Positions 27,487 through 39,426 are shown, counted from the first letter of the stretch. The stretch is 64,000 bases of DNA from Balanoglossus misakiensis (GCA_040954595.2 CM082580.2:2976001-3040000); one strand, 5' to 3'. Program-made: numbers and translations. The notes: generated from the sequence alone by a model not told the origin.

Positions 27487-29524
27487 TCTTGTGCTTGACC
27501 CTGTGTAAAGTGTTTTGAGTGTGTCTGTCCTTCATTTATCGTAAGCTCATAGAGAATCACCCATTTCCTGATACAAAAATGGTTTTACCCAAATCCTGAT
27601 ATGTAAATGCTATTACTGTATTGCTTATTATAATCACATAGATTTGTATTTCAGAGTGATGGTTTATATATATTCATTAGTTCAGGTGAAAAGCTGTAAT
27701 TTTAAAATGTTGTGATGACATCAGCATGTTTTATATGATAGTGTGGAGGTATTAATTTTATTGGCATAAGAGTAGAAAATTGCCCAAGCTTTATGCTACA
27801 AGGGAAAAGAGTCTCCTGTTGCAAGGGCCCATATTCCCAATTTTAGATAACAATGAGTTTAGTTGGTACTGCTGCTGCTTGATTCCAGGTGTGCACCTGT
27901 TAATTTCCCCAATTAATTGCCTTAGGTCGCAGTAATTACATTTATCCCTCTCTATGTTGGCATTATCTTTATTATGTTTTGGCATAATTTGACGTCAACC
28001 TTATTTTGGTGTTTGTTGTATTGCAGTTTATGTGTTTTGTATGTTGAACATATTTTATCAGTATTTCTTTTTCTTTGTTTTTCCTATATTTTGTAGGAGG
28101 TATCACAGCATCTGTGATCCAGCTCTGCATCTCATTTCTTGGAAAAGCCCCCTTATGATCACAAAGTTTAGCTTATCTTAGTTTTTTCTATCATAAATTT
28201 TAGAGTTAGTAAACAAGTCCTAAAAATTGACTTAATCGCTCCAAAATTTCGAATGCAGACTTTTGTCATTTCATCAATTAGCCATTTTGATTTTTAGATA
28301 GCCATTGATTGTAGTATTGGATAATTAAATGGCTTGTGATTAATTAAACAAATGTCTTTTGTGATGAAATATTTTTTGTGATTCGTCTTTTTCTATTCGC
28401 ACACTGATGCGCCCTCAACAGTTCAGCAGAACACAATGGACATATGAAGCAACCATGGTGTTGTGTAGTGGAACGTAAAAGCCATGGGTAAACATGGAAA
28501 CAAGCATAAAAAATAGAAAATTCACAGTATTAGCTCAAAACATAGAGAAGGTACATGCATACCAATTTTCAAATCAATATGACCAGGGGTTGTTGAGTTT
28601 CTGAGTTTTGACCAAATTTAGGTTTTTCCCAGCTAATTTGCATATTTTTGGCAATAACAACTTCGTTTGAACAAACTCCCATCTACAGCCCAGCATGCAT
28701 CTACACACCAAATATCGAGGTTATACGCGCAGTGGTTTTCAAGTTTTTGATGTGGACAGACAGACATACATCCATACATACAGACGCAACCGATCCCATA
28801 AGGTCCCACATACATATACAAATGGGACCTAAATGTCTTGCAAAAATAGGAATTTCGAGAATTGCAGAAATAGTGATTTTTGTTTACGGTCAATATTCTA
28901 AGTTTCAAAATAAAAATTAAAACCAATTGTATTGTGGGTGGAAGAAACCAACTGCAAACTGATTTAGAGACATAAGAATGAAAAAAGTGAAATTACATTA
29001 TATCATGCTATTCACGTTCGCCATTCTGTATGGACAATAGCCCTGCGTACAGGTCTGTGTGTTCACAGAACATGGTAAAATACTGTTTTACCACGGCTAG
29101 AAGTGGTAAAACAGGCTCTTAAACTAGCATGCAGCAGGGAAAATGTGGGATTAAACCACAGTCACGTGGGGTTACCACTGTTGAATTTACGGACGTTTTA
29201 TTTTGGGACTGCTCTGTGGGAATATTTGGCAAAGCCGGTCGCTCATTTTGCTAATGGCTGTAAATTACTTGGCAAAACGAAATCTAAGAACATAGCAAAT
29301 TTGCAATTCTGAAATGTCATAGCATCATTGTGGTAGACCTAATTACATGTTTTTCCCTTCTTTTATTTGATCAGCAAGTACATAGCCCCGTCATTTCTTT
29401 CTTTATGTCTCAGTTTTTTATGGTTTACTGTGAGTAATGAATATGTTTATTTTTTCACCAGACATTGTAATAGTTTTACGTGTTAAAAATAAGTGCTTGA
29501 CGTGAATATCTTCGTGTGACTGTG

Positions 29525-29532
29525 TTACGTAA
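29525..29532. promoter_or_regulatory. TTACGTAA site upstream of CREG copy 1
   Basis: The palindrome TTACGTAA (a PAR-bZIP/NFIL3-type consensus) lies about 260 bp before the copy 1 ATG. A degenerate repeat of its surroundings (GCGTAATCATTTCACGCGATCATC) lies at about 29746-29771, nearer the ATG. The binding role is inferred. Confidence 0.35.
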
Positions 29533-29589
29533 TCATTTCACGCAATCATCTAGCTGCAATAATTGTAGCGGGTGCTGCTAGGTTGAGTG

Positions 29590-29672
29590 TTGCTGCAGTT
29601 TGCAGCCCCTCCATCTCCCCTGGACGATTTTTGGTTTTGCGGGGAGATGGAGGGGCTGCAAAACTGCAGCAA
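29590..29672. mobile_element. 83-bp foldback element with 9-bp target duplication
   Basis: Arms TTGCTGCAGTTTGCAGCCCC and GGGGCTGCAAAACTGCAGCAA-type inverse enclose a short loop. GGTTGAGTG is repeated directly on both sides (29581-29589 and 29673-29681). It sits about 120 bp before the copy 1 start codon and is absent from the corresponding short promoter interval of copies 2-4. Confidence 0.75.
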
Positions 29673-29792
29673 GGTTGAGTGCAATCTGATTAAAATCACA
29701 TGTCAACCCAATTAATCAGATTGGGTTGACTGGTGTGTTCGCAGCCATGCGTAATCATTTCACGCGATCATCTAGCTAGCGATCATCAGATC

Positions 29793-31374
29793 ATGGCGAA
29801 CCTAAATGACGCATCCGCGTTTTTTCTTGTTGTTTATATACTTTTATGTACAGTCGGGCGATGCCAAGTACATCTGGTAAGTCAGTGAGAGTATGCGTAC
29901 GCAGGCCCCCTGGTGGTAGGGCGCACATTGCAACGCGCCCGACTGTGAATGAAAGGTGCCTGTGCTACCTGTGCTTTGGTCACCAACAGTCGTTTGTTGC
30001 TTCTTGGGTGGTCAGTTTTGGACGATAGTTTGCTTCACACACCTTTTATGTTTTCTGGTCGTGTCACTCACGCGAGCATCATGTAGTACGTGTCGTTCTG
30101 TCACCTTTTCTTTGTCATCGTGTCAAAGATAACACTGATGATATTACTTGTGACGTCAGAATCGCACGTACGGTATACCATCGAGCGAAATATTGCTATC
30201 AGATTAGCATATATTGACGGCAACAAAGCCAGTAAAATTCACTAATTTTCTTCTGTTCTGCATGAATTTCTCTTTTTGTGCTTGCAGCAAAATAATAACA
30301 GTGCTGGAGGTAATGAAAGACCACCTTATAACGAGTATGCAGCAAGAGCAAGGTACATGGTTCACAAGGTAAAATACAGTCAATCATTTTTTGTCTTCTT
30401 TGATCTACAAAATGCCAACTTAAAAAAATATGCGAACTGCCGTCAAATTTGACATTTAACATCACAAATGTGTTGTGTGAAATACCACTGAACAGTGCAT
30501 GGTCGTTTTGTAGAAATGAAAGTAATTTTTATTGGAAATAATTTTTTTTCCTTTGTGTTTTAGGCAAACTGGGCGATGCTAAACACCATATCTGCACAAC
30601 CTGGCATGGAAGGGTATGCATTTGGAAATGTTATGTCCATAAGTGATGGACTGCCGGATAACAGTACAGGGATCCCATACATTTACTTGAGTCCTCTAGA
30701 TGTTTCTTATCAAGATCTCCAAGTCCAAAACAAAGTGACTCTGGCATTCAGTGAAGCTGAATTTCCTGACGTTGATGACTGCAAAATCAGTCCAGTGGCA
30801 GACCCTGAGAGTCCATTGTGTACAAGATTGGTATTACTAGGTATGTATATCACAACAACTTCTTTGTGATTTTTCTTGTCCAAAGCTATAATAACTTTGT
30901 CATGCCATTCAAAGTGCCTGTGTGTTCTGATGTACATTTGCATGTCAATTTGTATTGCAATATGATCCAATGTGACTGCTAGGTGGCCATTTTTGCAATA
31001 TTTATGTCTGGTGCTATTACTTGGACACACCTGATAATGTACAATGGTTGAAAAAACAAACAAACAAACCAGAAATTGAATTTTCAGGTACATTACATGC
31101 AAAACTCACTCTTAGAAATCTCATTCTTACCCAAGCTAATACTAGTGTTTGTCTTGTTTTCCAACTGGTAGGTTCCATGGCACACATTACTGATGCAAGT
31201 GAGCTGGAGTTTGCCAAGAAAGTTTTGTTTACACGACACCCAGTCATGCCCAGTTGGCCATCTTCACATCAATTTACATACATGAAACTGATGATTCAGG
31301 ATATATGGATGATCGATTACTTTGGCGGTGGAATACATGTTAGTGTTGACAAGTATTTTAATGCTAAGATCTAG
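29793..31374 (+). CDS. CREG1: CREG-family secreted glycoprotein, tandem copy 1
   Basis: Exons 29793-29876, 30288-30368, 30564-30840 and 31172-31374 (TAG) give 214 residues (human CREG1 220). Exon 1 is a signal peptide (MANLNDASAFFLVVYILLC, then TVGRCQVHL). The mature part carries ANWAMLNTIS, LSDG-type ISDGLPDNSTGIPYIYLSP, SPLCTRLVLLG, RHPVMPSWPSSHQF and DIWMIDYFGG, all matching human CREG1 landmarks. There are N-glycosylation sequons at NNS (residue 31) and NST (residue 88). CREG proteins adopt an FMN-binding split-barrel fold and are secreted or lysosomal. This copy differs from the others in LDVSYQ (others REVSYQ), SPVAD and the signal exon (CTVG, VHL). A longer frame runs into exon 4 from 31021, but human CREG supports the acceptor at 31171. 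An AATAAA lies 22 nt after the stop and another at 31706. Confidence 0.95.
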
Positions 31375-31705
31375 CTGATTGAGAAAAAGGAGAATAATAA
31401 AATGTAATCAGTAATAGAAGCTGTACTTTATAAGCTCTTGAATGAAGTAACTAAAGGCACCACAGAATCTCTTCCAATGTTAAGCAATGAAGGGTGGTCT
31501 GCACTGCACATGTGCAACGTTTCTGTATACACATGCAATTGTTCCCACTGTTCAGGTAGACCCTGACAACCAATACATGTTGTATCAACGTAACCTGGAA
31601 ATGTGATAAAAATTAACAACCTATTGATTCATGTGATTGCCATGATTTACTGTGTAATACAAAGTAACAAGTCATCGTCGATGACGTAGTTCACGCTGAT
31701 TTTGT

Positions 31706-31711
31706 AATAAA
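31706..31711 (+). terminator. Candidate CREG copy 1 polyadenylation signal
   Basis: AATAAA followed by a GT-rich stretch (TGTGCAATTTTTTGTCAGTG), about 330 nt after the stop. The same block is kept in the other copies. A closer AATAAA at 31396 is an alternative. Confidence 0.4.
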
Positions 31712-32577
31712 TGTGCAATTTTTTGTCAGTGGGGAATTAGTGTCAGTGATTTGATGATGGGTTAAGCAATTGAGGCAAGGGGAAGTTTTGGTGGTCATGT
31801 GAAGTATGGGAGGAACATGTTAGCACTAATTGTCTTGATGTCTATGTTTTTGTAATCACAGACGAAATACATGTTCATTGGTGGTGGTGTTAGATGCAGG
31901 GTTGTTTTGGTAGCAGTGGCTGTATACTCTATTTGGGTACAATTCACTCCATATCACTCGCCTAATGGCTCGTGCTTTTTGTCCGGTATTGTACGCAAAT
32001 CATGCTAACGTTCGCCATTCTGTTTGGACAATCCAGTGATGGTAAATTACTGTTTTACCACGGCTAGCATGCAGCAGGGAAAATGTGGGATTAATAGAAT
32101 CTCACACTCCCAAGGACCTGGGGTCGAGCCGCAACACATTAAAATATAAAGATTGTTTCCTGTGGCATAAATTCGCGCGATATCTAGAAAATACAACCGT
32201 TTTTTATGCGGGTCTGTCGCCAACCACGTACACCACTGTCGTCTGCACGTGACCTGATCACATTGTAGTTCCGGTTCGTGTACAACACATCACACAATTG
32301 GATAATATTTGCTTGTTCTGAGGGGTATGAATATCATTATCCAATCAGAGCTCGTGTCAGAAAACAGTTGTCTGTGTGCGCATTAACACAGAGTGTGGGA
32401 TCAATTTGACGAAATCTAAGAACATAGCAAATTTGCAATTCTCAAATGTCATATAGCAACATTGTGGTAGGCCTAATGTTTTTCCCTTTTTTATTTGATC
32501 AGCAAGTACATAGCCCCGTCATTTCTTTCTTTGTCTCAGGGTGAGGTAAATGTCAGGGGTGAGTTTCTTTCCTCTTA

Positions 32578-34959
32578 GGGACCGTTCAGTTTTTACCGCC
32601 GGGGGGGGGGGGCTGCATCTTCTATATACTAAAAGTATTATAAATGATGTCATGACGAAGATAACGCCAAATCTTCTAACTTTGAGTGGAGTGGCAAAAA
32701 GTAAAATTGGTCCTCCCAAACGTTGAGATAATTTGCTTTTGAGTTCATTAAAATGCAACTTTGCGCTACATATTTTACAAAATTTTCTTGTGTGGGAGGG
32801 GAACACCCCCTCCCACACCCACCCCCTCCATTCTTCGCCACATTTCATTTATTTGCTGGTTTGTCTAGTGTACCAGGGCAGACTTCTTGCCACCCCACCC
32901 CCCCCACCCCCATGCTTACTTTGAGTGGAGTGGCAAAATTAACATTTGTCCTCCCTAACATTGAGTTAAGGTTGAGATGCACCTTTTATGACACTTGTTT
33001 TTAATCGATTTTTTCTCCTTATTTTTCATGTTTCCCACCAACACATTATATATTTTCTGTTAGCTCTATACTTGAAGTTTATGAAAATCTGGTTTATTTT
33101 CCAAAATTTCTGGTCTCTTTCTCGTTTTGCTAAAAAATACACAATTTTAAGTTTTTTTACTCAAAGGAGTTGCAATAAAAAAAGACAATGCCTCCAGGTG
33201 ATCTGTCACCGGCAATCGACAGCTTGGTATAGTGGTAAAAATACCCTATCATGGAATTTTGATATTCACTTTTGTTTTCGAACAATGAGCCTTTAAAGTG
33301 TCAACTGTCGATTTTTGCATAAATTATCGACTTTTGTTCACTTGTGTGGTGATTTCTTTTGTTCTATCAACTTTATTGGAAATCCGCTCCAGGAGTTTGG
33401 AGACAGGTATTGTTCCCTTCCTCAGGCCAAAAATCAGAACAATCTGTGCACGCGTTGCTAAGTTACACTCTTTTGATGTTGCACTCCAGAGCCCAAAACT
33501 GAACAGAGAAAATCGACAATTTGAGTGAACGGCACTTTCAGTTGGAAAAAAACGATCATATATAGTACTTACTCACTGCTTTGTTATGTTTTAATGAAGT
33601 AGCATAATACTAGAGACTTTAGACCAAGTCATTTTCATCTAGAACGTTTTGCAAGTTCATAAATTAGTGGAAAATCGTGGAAAAAACGACATCATTACGG
33701 ACAGAGTACAATAATGAGGTTGGTTTGTTTATTCAGCAAACAAGGGACTGTTAATCCCTGCCACTGATAACTTCTCCAAACGACACTAAAGCCTGTTAAG
33801 TATACACTTCTGAAAACCCGTTTTAATCTTATTTTCTCACTCCTACCATAACATGTAATTAGTAATTGTACATTTGCGGGCGTTTCATTGCTCTGTGTCC
33901 GGTAAATTAGTCTATGCCACGGAACATGACGATCGAGCCCTGATGGAAGCCATACTTTACCATCATTCTGGAAGTCGCTAGACAAAGCACGCCTGTCAAA
34001 CTTCCTGTTTCAAAACTGAAAATTTATGCATCGGCAACGCTTGACACATCCACCTATTTCATGCAATGGATTAGTTGTTCAGTTTATCGAGGGTTGTGAC
34101 ATTGTAAGCTGCACCAGCTACAGCTTTCTTGACAAGATGAGACAAACAACACTAGTCACAACTAAACGTTCTGTCATGGAGCATTTCCAGAAAGTTCATA
34201 AATTAGTGGAAAATCGTGGAAAAACATGTAATTAGTAATTGTACATTTGCGGGTGTTTCATTGCCCGGTCAATAAGTCTGTGCCATGGAGCATGATGGAA
34301 GCCATAGTTGACCATCATGCTGGAAGTCACTAGACGAAGCACGCCTGTCAAACTTCCTGTTAACTAGCCTAACTTTCGAAAAGTCGGATTTGCATATCTG
34401 GGCTCCTGTGAATTGGTCAGCAAACTCAAACACTAATCTGGTAACAGTTAATCCGGAATGTTTATAACTGTACACACAATTTTTAAAATATATTACTTTT
34501 GATAAATTTACACATGTTTACGAATGTGACCCGGTAAAACTGTTTTAATAAAAAAATAATGCAAGTTCTATTGGTTTGAAATATTGAAAAAAGTAAAAAT
34601 CATCAAAAAATGCAAAAAAACCTACATCTCTACCTCAAATTTGCTTTTGAGTTATTTTCATTTGTTCATAATTTTTTTTATTGCAATGATATACTTTTAT
34701 ATACTTGAATTACTAAGAAATTTATAATTGAGGTGTGAGGAGCCTCATTCCCTTTATTGCATACAGTGAACATGGGATCAGGACGGCGAATGTTTTTGGC
34801 GTGGGGGGGGGGGGTCATTATATTTTTGGGTCTGTCAAAGGGGGGGGGGTCATCATTTTTTGCTCCTGGGTGAAGGGGGGGGGGGTCGGCCTGATTTTGA
34901 AAACCGATGACACAAACTTGCCAATCCCCCCTCCCCGGCCGTAAAAACTGAACGGTCCC
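32578..34959. mobile_element. Harbinger-like TIR element, long form (A spacer)
   Basis: The left end GGGACCGTTCAGTTTTTAC and right end GTAAAAACTGAACGGTCCC are inverted repeats, flanked by TTA at 32575-32577 and 34960-34962. A 3-bp TWA-type duplication with GGG termini suggests PIF/Harbinger. No transposase frame was recognised. It contains internal repeats around GAGTGGCAAAA...GGTCCTCCC, several G runs near the right end, and an extra segment of about 1.6 kb (about 32970-34635) missing from the related element after copy 3. That segment holds its own direct repeat (about 33849-34010 and 34223-34365). Confidence 0.75.
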
Positions 34960-35227
34960 TTAGCTGCCACAGCCAATAGCAGTGATGCATCTATTTTTAC
35001 ATAAGCTATAGTTTATTTTCACTCTGTATACAGAGTTCTCTTGGTTTGCTTTTCCCATAGCCCCGTCATTTCTTTCTTTGTCATAGTTTTTTTTATGGTT
35101 TACTGTGAGTAATGAATATGTTTATTTTTTCACCAGACATTGTAATAGTTTTACGTGTTAAAAATTAATTAAAGACTGTTTAAAACATGTGGATTAGACC
35201 GCCCTCTGCGGTATCTTCGTGGGTTTG

Positions 35228-35247
35228 TTACGTAACTTGTTACGTAA
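35228..35247. promoter_or_regulatory. Paired TTACGTAA sites before CREG copy 2
   Basis: Two TTACGTAA palindromes lie 12 bp apart, the second ending 15 bp before the ATG. The same arrangement occurs in copies 3 and 4. It is a plausible bZIP-factor site or core-promoter element; function is inferred. Confidence 0.45.
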
Positions 35248-35262
35248 TCATTTTGCGCGATC

Positions 35263-38200
35263 ATGGCGAACCTAAATGACGCATCTGCGTTTTTTCTTGT
35301 TGTTTACATACTTTTGTGTGCACTCGGGCGATGCCAAGTACATATGGTAAGTCAGTGAGAGTTCGTGCGGCCGCGCCATGACTATGACTGAAGGCAATGG
35401 AAGGTGCCTGTGCTGTGGTCACGAACAGGCGCTTGTTGCTTTGTGGGTGGTCAGTTTTGGACAATGGCTTGCTTCACACACCCTGCACCTTTTATGATTT
35501 CTGGTTGTGTCACTCAAGCGAGTATCATGTAGTATCGTTCTGTCACATTTTCTTTGTCATCGTGCCAAGGGACCGTTCAGTTTTTACGGCGGGGTCACTT
35601 TAAACGTTTTTTTTTTTTTTGGGGGGGGGGGGGGTCACGTACTTTTGCCACCGAACTTTTGCTTTTGAGTCCCTAAAATTGCAGTTTCGCGCCCTTTATT
35701 TTACAAAATTTTCTAATATGGGAGTGGCAAAATTAAATTGGTCCTCCCAAACATTGAGATATTTTTTATTTTACAAACCCTTCATTCTTCGCCATACCTA
35801 GTGTACCAGGGCAGAGTACTTGCCACCTTACCCTCACTGATGCTAACTTTGAGTGGCAAAAGTAAAATTTGTCCTCCCCAACATTGAGTTAATTTGCTTT
35901 TGAGTTCATTAAAATGCAATTTTGCACACCCTCCACTTTTCTTGTTTTACCAATTCTACCAACTATAGTATTTGACGTGTCATTTTAATTTATTCATAGA
36001 TTTCTTTATTGCAACAATATACTACACTTGTGAGGAGCCCCTTTCCCTTTATTGCATACAGTATACATAAGATTAGGATGGCGAATGTTCTCGGGGTGGG
36101 TGGGTGGGGGTCATCAGTTTTTGGTCCTGGGTGAAAGGGGGGGGGGGTCGACCTGATTTTGAAAACTGATGACACTAACTTGCTCCCTCCCCAGCCGTAA
36201 AAACTGAATGGTCCCCAAAGATAACACTGATGATATTACTTGTGAGGTCAGAATTGCATGTATACCATCGAGCTATCAGATTAGCATATTGACGGCAACA
36301 AAGCCAGTAAAATTCACTAATTATCTTCTGTTCTGCATGAATTTCTCTTTTTGTACTTGCAGCAAAATAATAACAGTGCTGGAGGTAATGAAAGACCACC
36401 TTATAACGAGTATGCAGCAAGAGCAAGGTACATGGTTCACAAGGTAAAATACAGTCAATCATTTTTTGTTTTCTTAAAGGCACGTAAGCTGCAACTGGAT
36501 AAAAAATCAATGTTTTAAATAATCTCATATATGCTTTTAATTATATCTATTAAATGCTTTTTCATGATAATATATGAAGCTCAACACTTATTTATGACAA
36601 AATGGCCAAAAATTAAAGAAAAACGAAAATTCCTGAAATTTTTAAAAAAGTGCAATATTGCAATGAAAAATGAAAATCTGATGTCTCAGTGGTGTACATT
36701 TACTTCCATGAGCTCAAGTGGATGAGATCATGTTTTGTTTATGAAGTTTCACAACCGGAAATGCGACATTTTCATTGTTTCTTTCATTTTCCCACGGTGG
36801 CGGCCATAATCGCTTGCGGAAAAGCTTTATTATTTATCTGGTTAAAACTTGCATATGCACTCATATTTAGGGTTTATAATGCTTGTGTATAGTTCACTGC
36901 CTTCATCTGCATGGACTAATGGTAGTGCAGTGTGAAACAAAAATTAGGAAAATCATCCCAAAAGTTACAGCTTACGTGCCTTTAATTGTGGCTGCCTTAA
37001 ATAGGTTTTCACTTTGCGCTAGGGGGTTAAATCCCATTGCATTCTGGTCGAAAAGTCGACAACCCACTGTAGTAAGAGATAGAAGAAATGATATGTTTAC
37101 TGTATTTCATGTCTTCCTTGGGTCAAGCATGTCTGTCTTTGTAGTTACCATATTAAACTCATTAAACTTTTTTCACATTTTGTTATTTTTTCTGTTAAAA
37201 AGTTTCAGAATGACCCATCATCACTTTATCGGCCATCTTGAAATTGTGTCGACCATGTGAGATTTTTATCACCCACCTAGGTAGCCAAAAACCTATTTAA
37301 GGTCGGGAGAATTGATCTACAAAAAGCCAACTTAAGGATGTACGCGCAGAACATAAACCGGAAACACTGCGCGCCCGGTCTTTTTCCCATAGGATTACAT
37401 TGATAATCGCTAGAAAACAAACTTCTACTATTGTCATTTTCACGAAATTTCACACAAAGCTCAGTCCAGTAAATATAAAGTCATTGGTCAAATAAAATAT
37501 AGGGGTCTATTTTAGATAAATTGCGTTAAAAATTTTGCCCATAGACAAACCATTGGTGAAAAATGCTGAGTCAGCAGATTTCTTGTATTATCGACCAAAT
37601 TCATAGCTCTATATTTCAAAAACAAGCGCGGTGACCCATATATTTTATTACAGATTTTCATCATACATACAAAGGGGAATCCAAAAATCCACAATTGAAA
37701 AAAATGACAATACTTTCAATTTTACTGAACGTACATCCTTAAAAAAAATATGCTAAATGCAGTCAAATTTGACATTTAACATCACAAATGTGTTGTGTCA
37801 AATACCACTGAACAGTGCATGGTCGTTTTGTAGAAATGAAAGTAATTTTTATTGGAAGTAATTTTTTTTCCTTTGTGTTTTAGGCAAACTGGGCGATGCT
37901 AAACACCATATCTGCACAACCTGGCATGGAAGGGTATGCATTTGGAAATGTTATGTCCATAAGTGATGGACTGCCGGATAACAGTACAGGGATCCCATAT
38001 ATTTATTTGAGTCCACGTGAGGTTTCTTATCAAGATCTCCAAGTCCAAAACAAAGTGACTCTGGCATTCAGTGAAGCTGAATTTCCTGACGTTGATGACT
38101 GCAAAATCAGTTCAGTGTCAGACCCTGAGAGTCCATTGTGTACAAGATTGGTATTACTAGGTATGTATATCACAACAACTTCTTTGTGATTTTTCTTGTC

Positions 38201-38688
38201 CAAAGCTATAATAACTTAATCATGCCAAAGTGCCTGTGTGTTCTGATGTACATTTGCATGTCAATTTGTATTGCAATATGATCCAATGTGACTGCTAGGT
38301 GGCCATTTTTGCAATATTTTACGTCTTGTGCCATTACTTGGACACACCTGATAATGTACAATGGTTGAAAACGAAAAACAGAAATTGAATTTTCAGGTCC
38401 ATTACATTACATGCAAAACTCACTCTCAGAAATCTGATTCTTACCCAAGCTAATACCAGTGTTTGTCTTGTTTTCCAACTGGTAGGTTCCATGGCACACG
38501 TTACTGATGCAAGTGAGCTGGAGTTTGCCAAGAAAGTTTTGTTTACACGACACCCAGTCATGCCCAGTTGGCCATCTTCACATCAATTTACATACATGAA
38601 ACTGATGATTCAGGATATATGGATGATCGATTACTTTGGCGGTGGAATACATGTCAGTGTTGACAAGTATTTTAATGCTAAGATCTAG
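35263..38688 (+). CDS. CREG1: CREG-family secreted glycoprotein, tandem copy 2
   Basis: Exons 35263-35346, 36363-36443, 37884-38160 and 38486-38688 (TAG) give 214 residues with an intact frame and splice sites. Exon lengths are identical to copy 1 (84, 81, 277, 203 nt). The signal exon reads CALGRCQVHM at its end. Exon 3 has REVSYQDLQ and KISSVSD, and exon 4 has SMAHVTD. Intron 1 carries a Harbinger-like element (35569-36215). Intron 2 carries a TTAA MITE unique to this copy (36478-36981) and another shared with copies 3-4 (37336-37738). The gene looks functional; the NST sequon and both cysteines of exon 3 are kept. Confidence 0.94.
35569..36215. mobile_element. Harbinger-like element in intron 1 of CREG copy 2
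   Basis: Ends GGGACCGTTCAG and CTGAATGGTCCC, flanked by CAA at 35566-35568 and 36216-36218. Copy 1 has the uninterrupted site (GTGTCAAAGATAACAC at about 30120), so the 3-bp duplication is seen directly. Copies 3 and 4 carry the same insertion. Confidence 0.82.
36478..36981. mobile_element. TTAA MITE unique to CREG copy 2 intron 2
   Basis: Termini AGGCACGTAAGCTGCAAC and GTTACAGCTTACGTGCCT, flanked by TTAA (36474-36477 and 36982-36985). Copies 3 and 4 have the empty site TTTTCTTAATTGTGGCTG, so this is a recent single-copy insertion. Confidence 0.85.
37336..37738. mobile_element. TTAA MITE in CREG copy 2 intron 2 (GGATGTACG type)
   Basis: Termini GGATGTACG and CGTACATCC, flanked by TTAA. Present in copies 2, 3 and 4; copy 1 has the empty site (CCAACTTAAAAAAATATGCG at about 30414). 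Confidence 0.78.
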
Positions 38689-39426
38689 CTGATTGAGAAA
38701 AAGGAGAATAATAAAATGTAATCAGTAATAGAAGCTGTACTTTATAAGCTCTAGAATGAAGTAACTAAAGGCACCACAGAATCTCTTCCAATGTTAAGCA
38801 ATGAAGGGTGGTCTGCACTGCACATGTGCAACGTTTCTGTATACACATGCAATTGTTCCCACTGTTCAGGTAGACCCTGTCAACCAATACACGTTGTATC
38901 AACGTAACCTGGAAATGTGATAAAAATTGCCATGATCTACTGTGTAATACAAAGTAACTAGTCATCATCGATGACGTGGTTCACGCTGATTTTGTAGTGT
39001 TGTTTTTTGTGTTGCTTTGTTTTCTGATTTATGCAGTTTTGTAATAAATATGCAAGTTTTTTTCAGTTGGGAATTTGTGTCAGTGATTTGATGGTGGGTT
39101 TAAAGCAATTGAGGCAGGGGGAAGTTTTGGTGGTCATGTGAAGTATGGGAGGAACATGTTATCACTCATTGTCTTGATGTCTATGTTTTGTCATCACAGA
39201 CGAAATACATGTTCATTGGTGGTGGTGTTAGATGCAGGGTTGTTTTGGTAGCAGTGGCTGTATACTCTATTTGGGTACAATTTACTCCGTATCACTCACC
39301 TAATGGCTCGTGCTTTTTGTCCGGTATTGTACGCAAATCTCATGTATACCCGCCCGCGGCGGGGGTTATTAAATATTAGAGCGGCCACTTTTTGCATTAT
39401 TTTCATTATTTAATTTTCCAACTTAA

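Larger units (their letters stand above)
27487..29792. other. Intergenic region and 5' flank of CREG copy 1
   Basis: No coding exon was seen. From about 29000 the sequence (CGTTCGCCATTCTGT, GCATGCAGCAGGGAAAATGT, CATAGCCCCGTCATTTC) matches the A spacers after copies 1 and 3, so it is the ancestral 5' flank that was carried along in the duplications. The segment 28600-28850 holds short microsatellite-like and inverted stretches. Confidence 0.6.
31375..35262. other. A-type spacer between CREG copies 1 and 2
   Basis: It holds the copy 1 3' flank, a segment matching the 5' flank of the array (from about 31990), the large TIR element 32578-34959 and the copy 2 promoter. The same order recurs after copy 3. 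A stretch near 31860-31990 resembles a further exon after an acceptor (frame TKYMFIGGGVRC) but is frameshifted in other copies. Confidence 0.7.

Noticed and set aside
31089-31171. A possible extra CREG exon (GTLHAKLTLRNL...) just before exon 4
   Set aside because: Human CREG continues directly from the exon 3 end to the exon 4 start with no such insert, and the acceptor at 31171 gives that continuity. It remains a possible alternative splice form.
33225-33310. tRNA-like A-box sequence (TGGTATAGTGGT)
   Set aside because: There is no good B box (GGTTCGANTCC) at the right distance and no cloverleaf. At most it is a decayed tRNA-derived repeat.
39188-39379. A frame (TKYMFIGGGVRC...) found after every CREG copy, which could be another exon or gene
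   Set aside because: It is one base out of frame in copies 3 and 4 and shows no family match. Its recurrence is explained by the tandem duplication.
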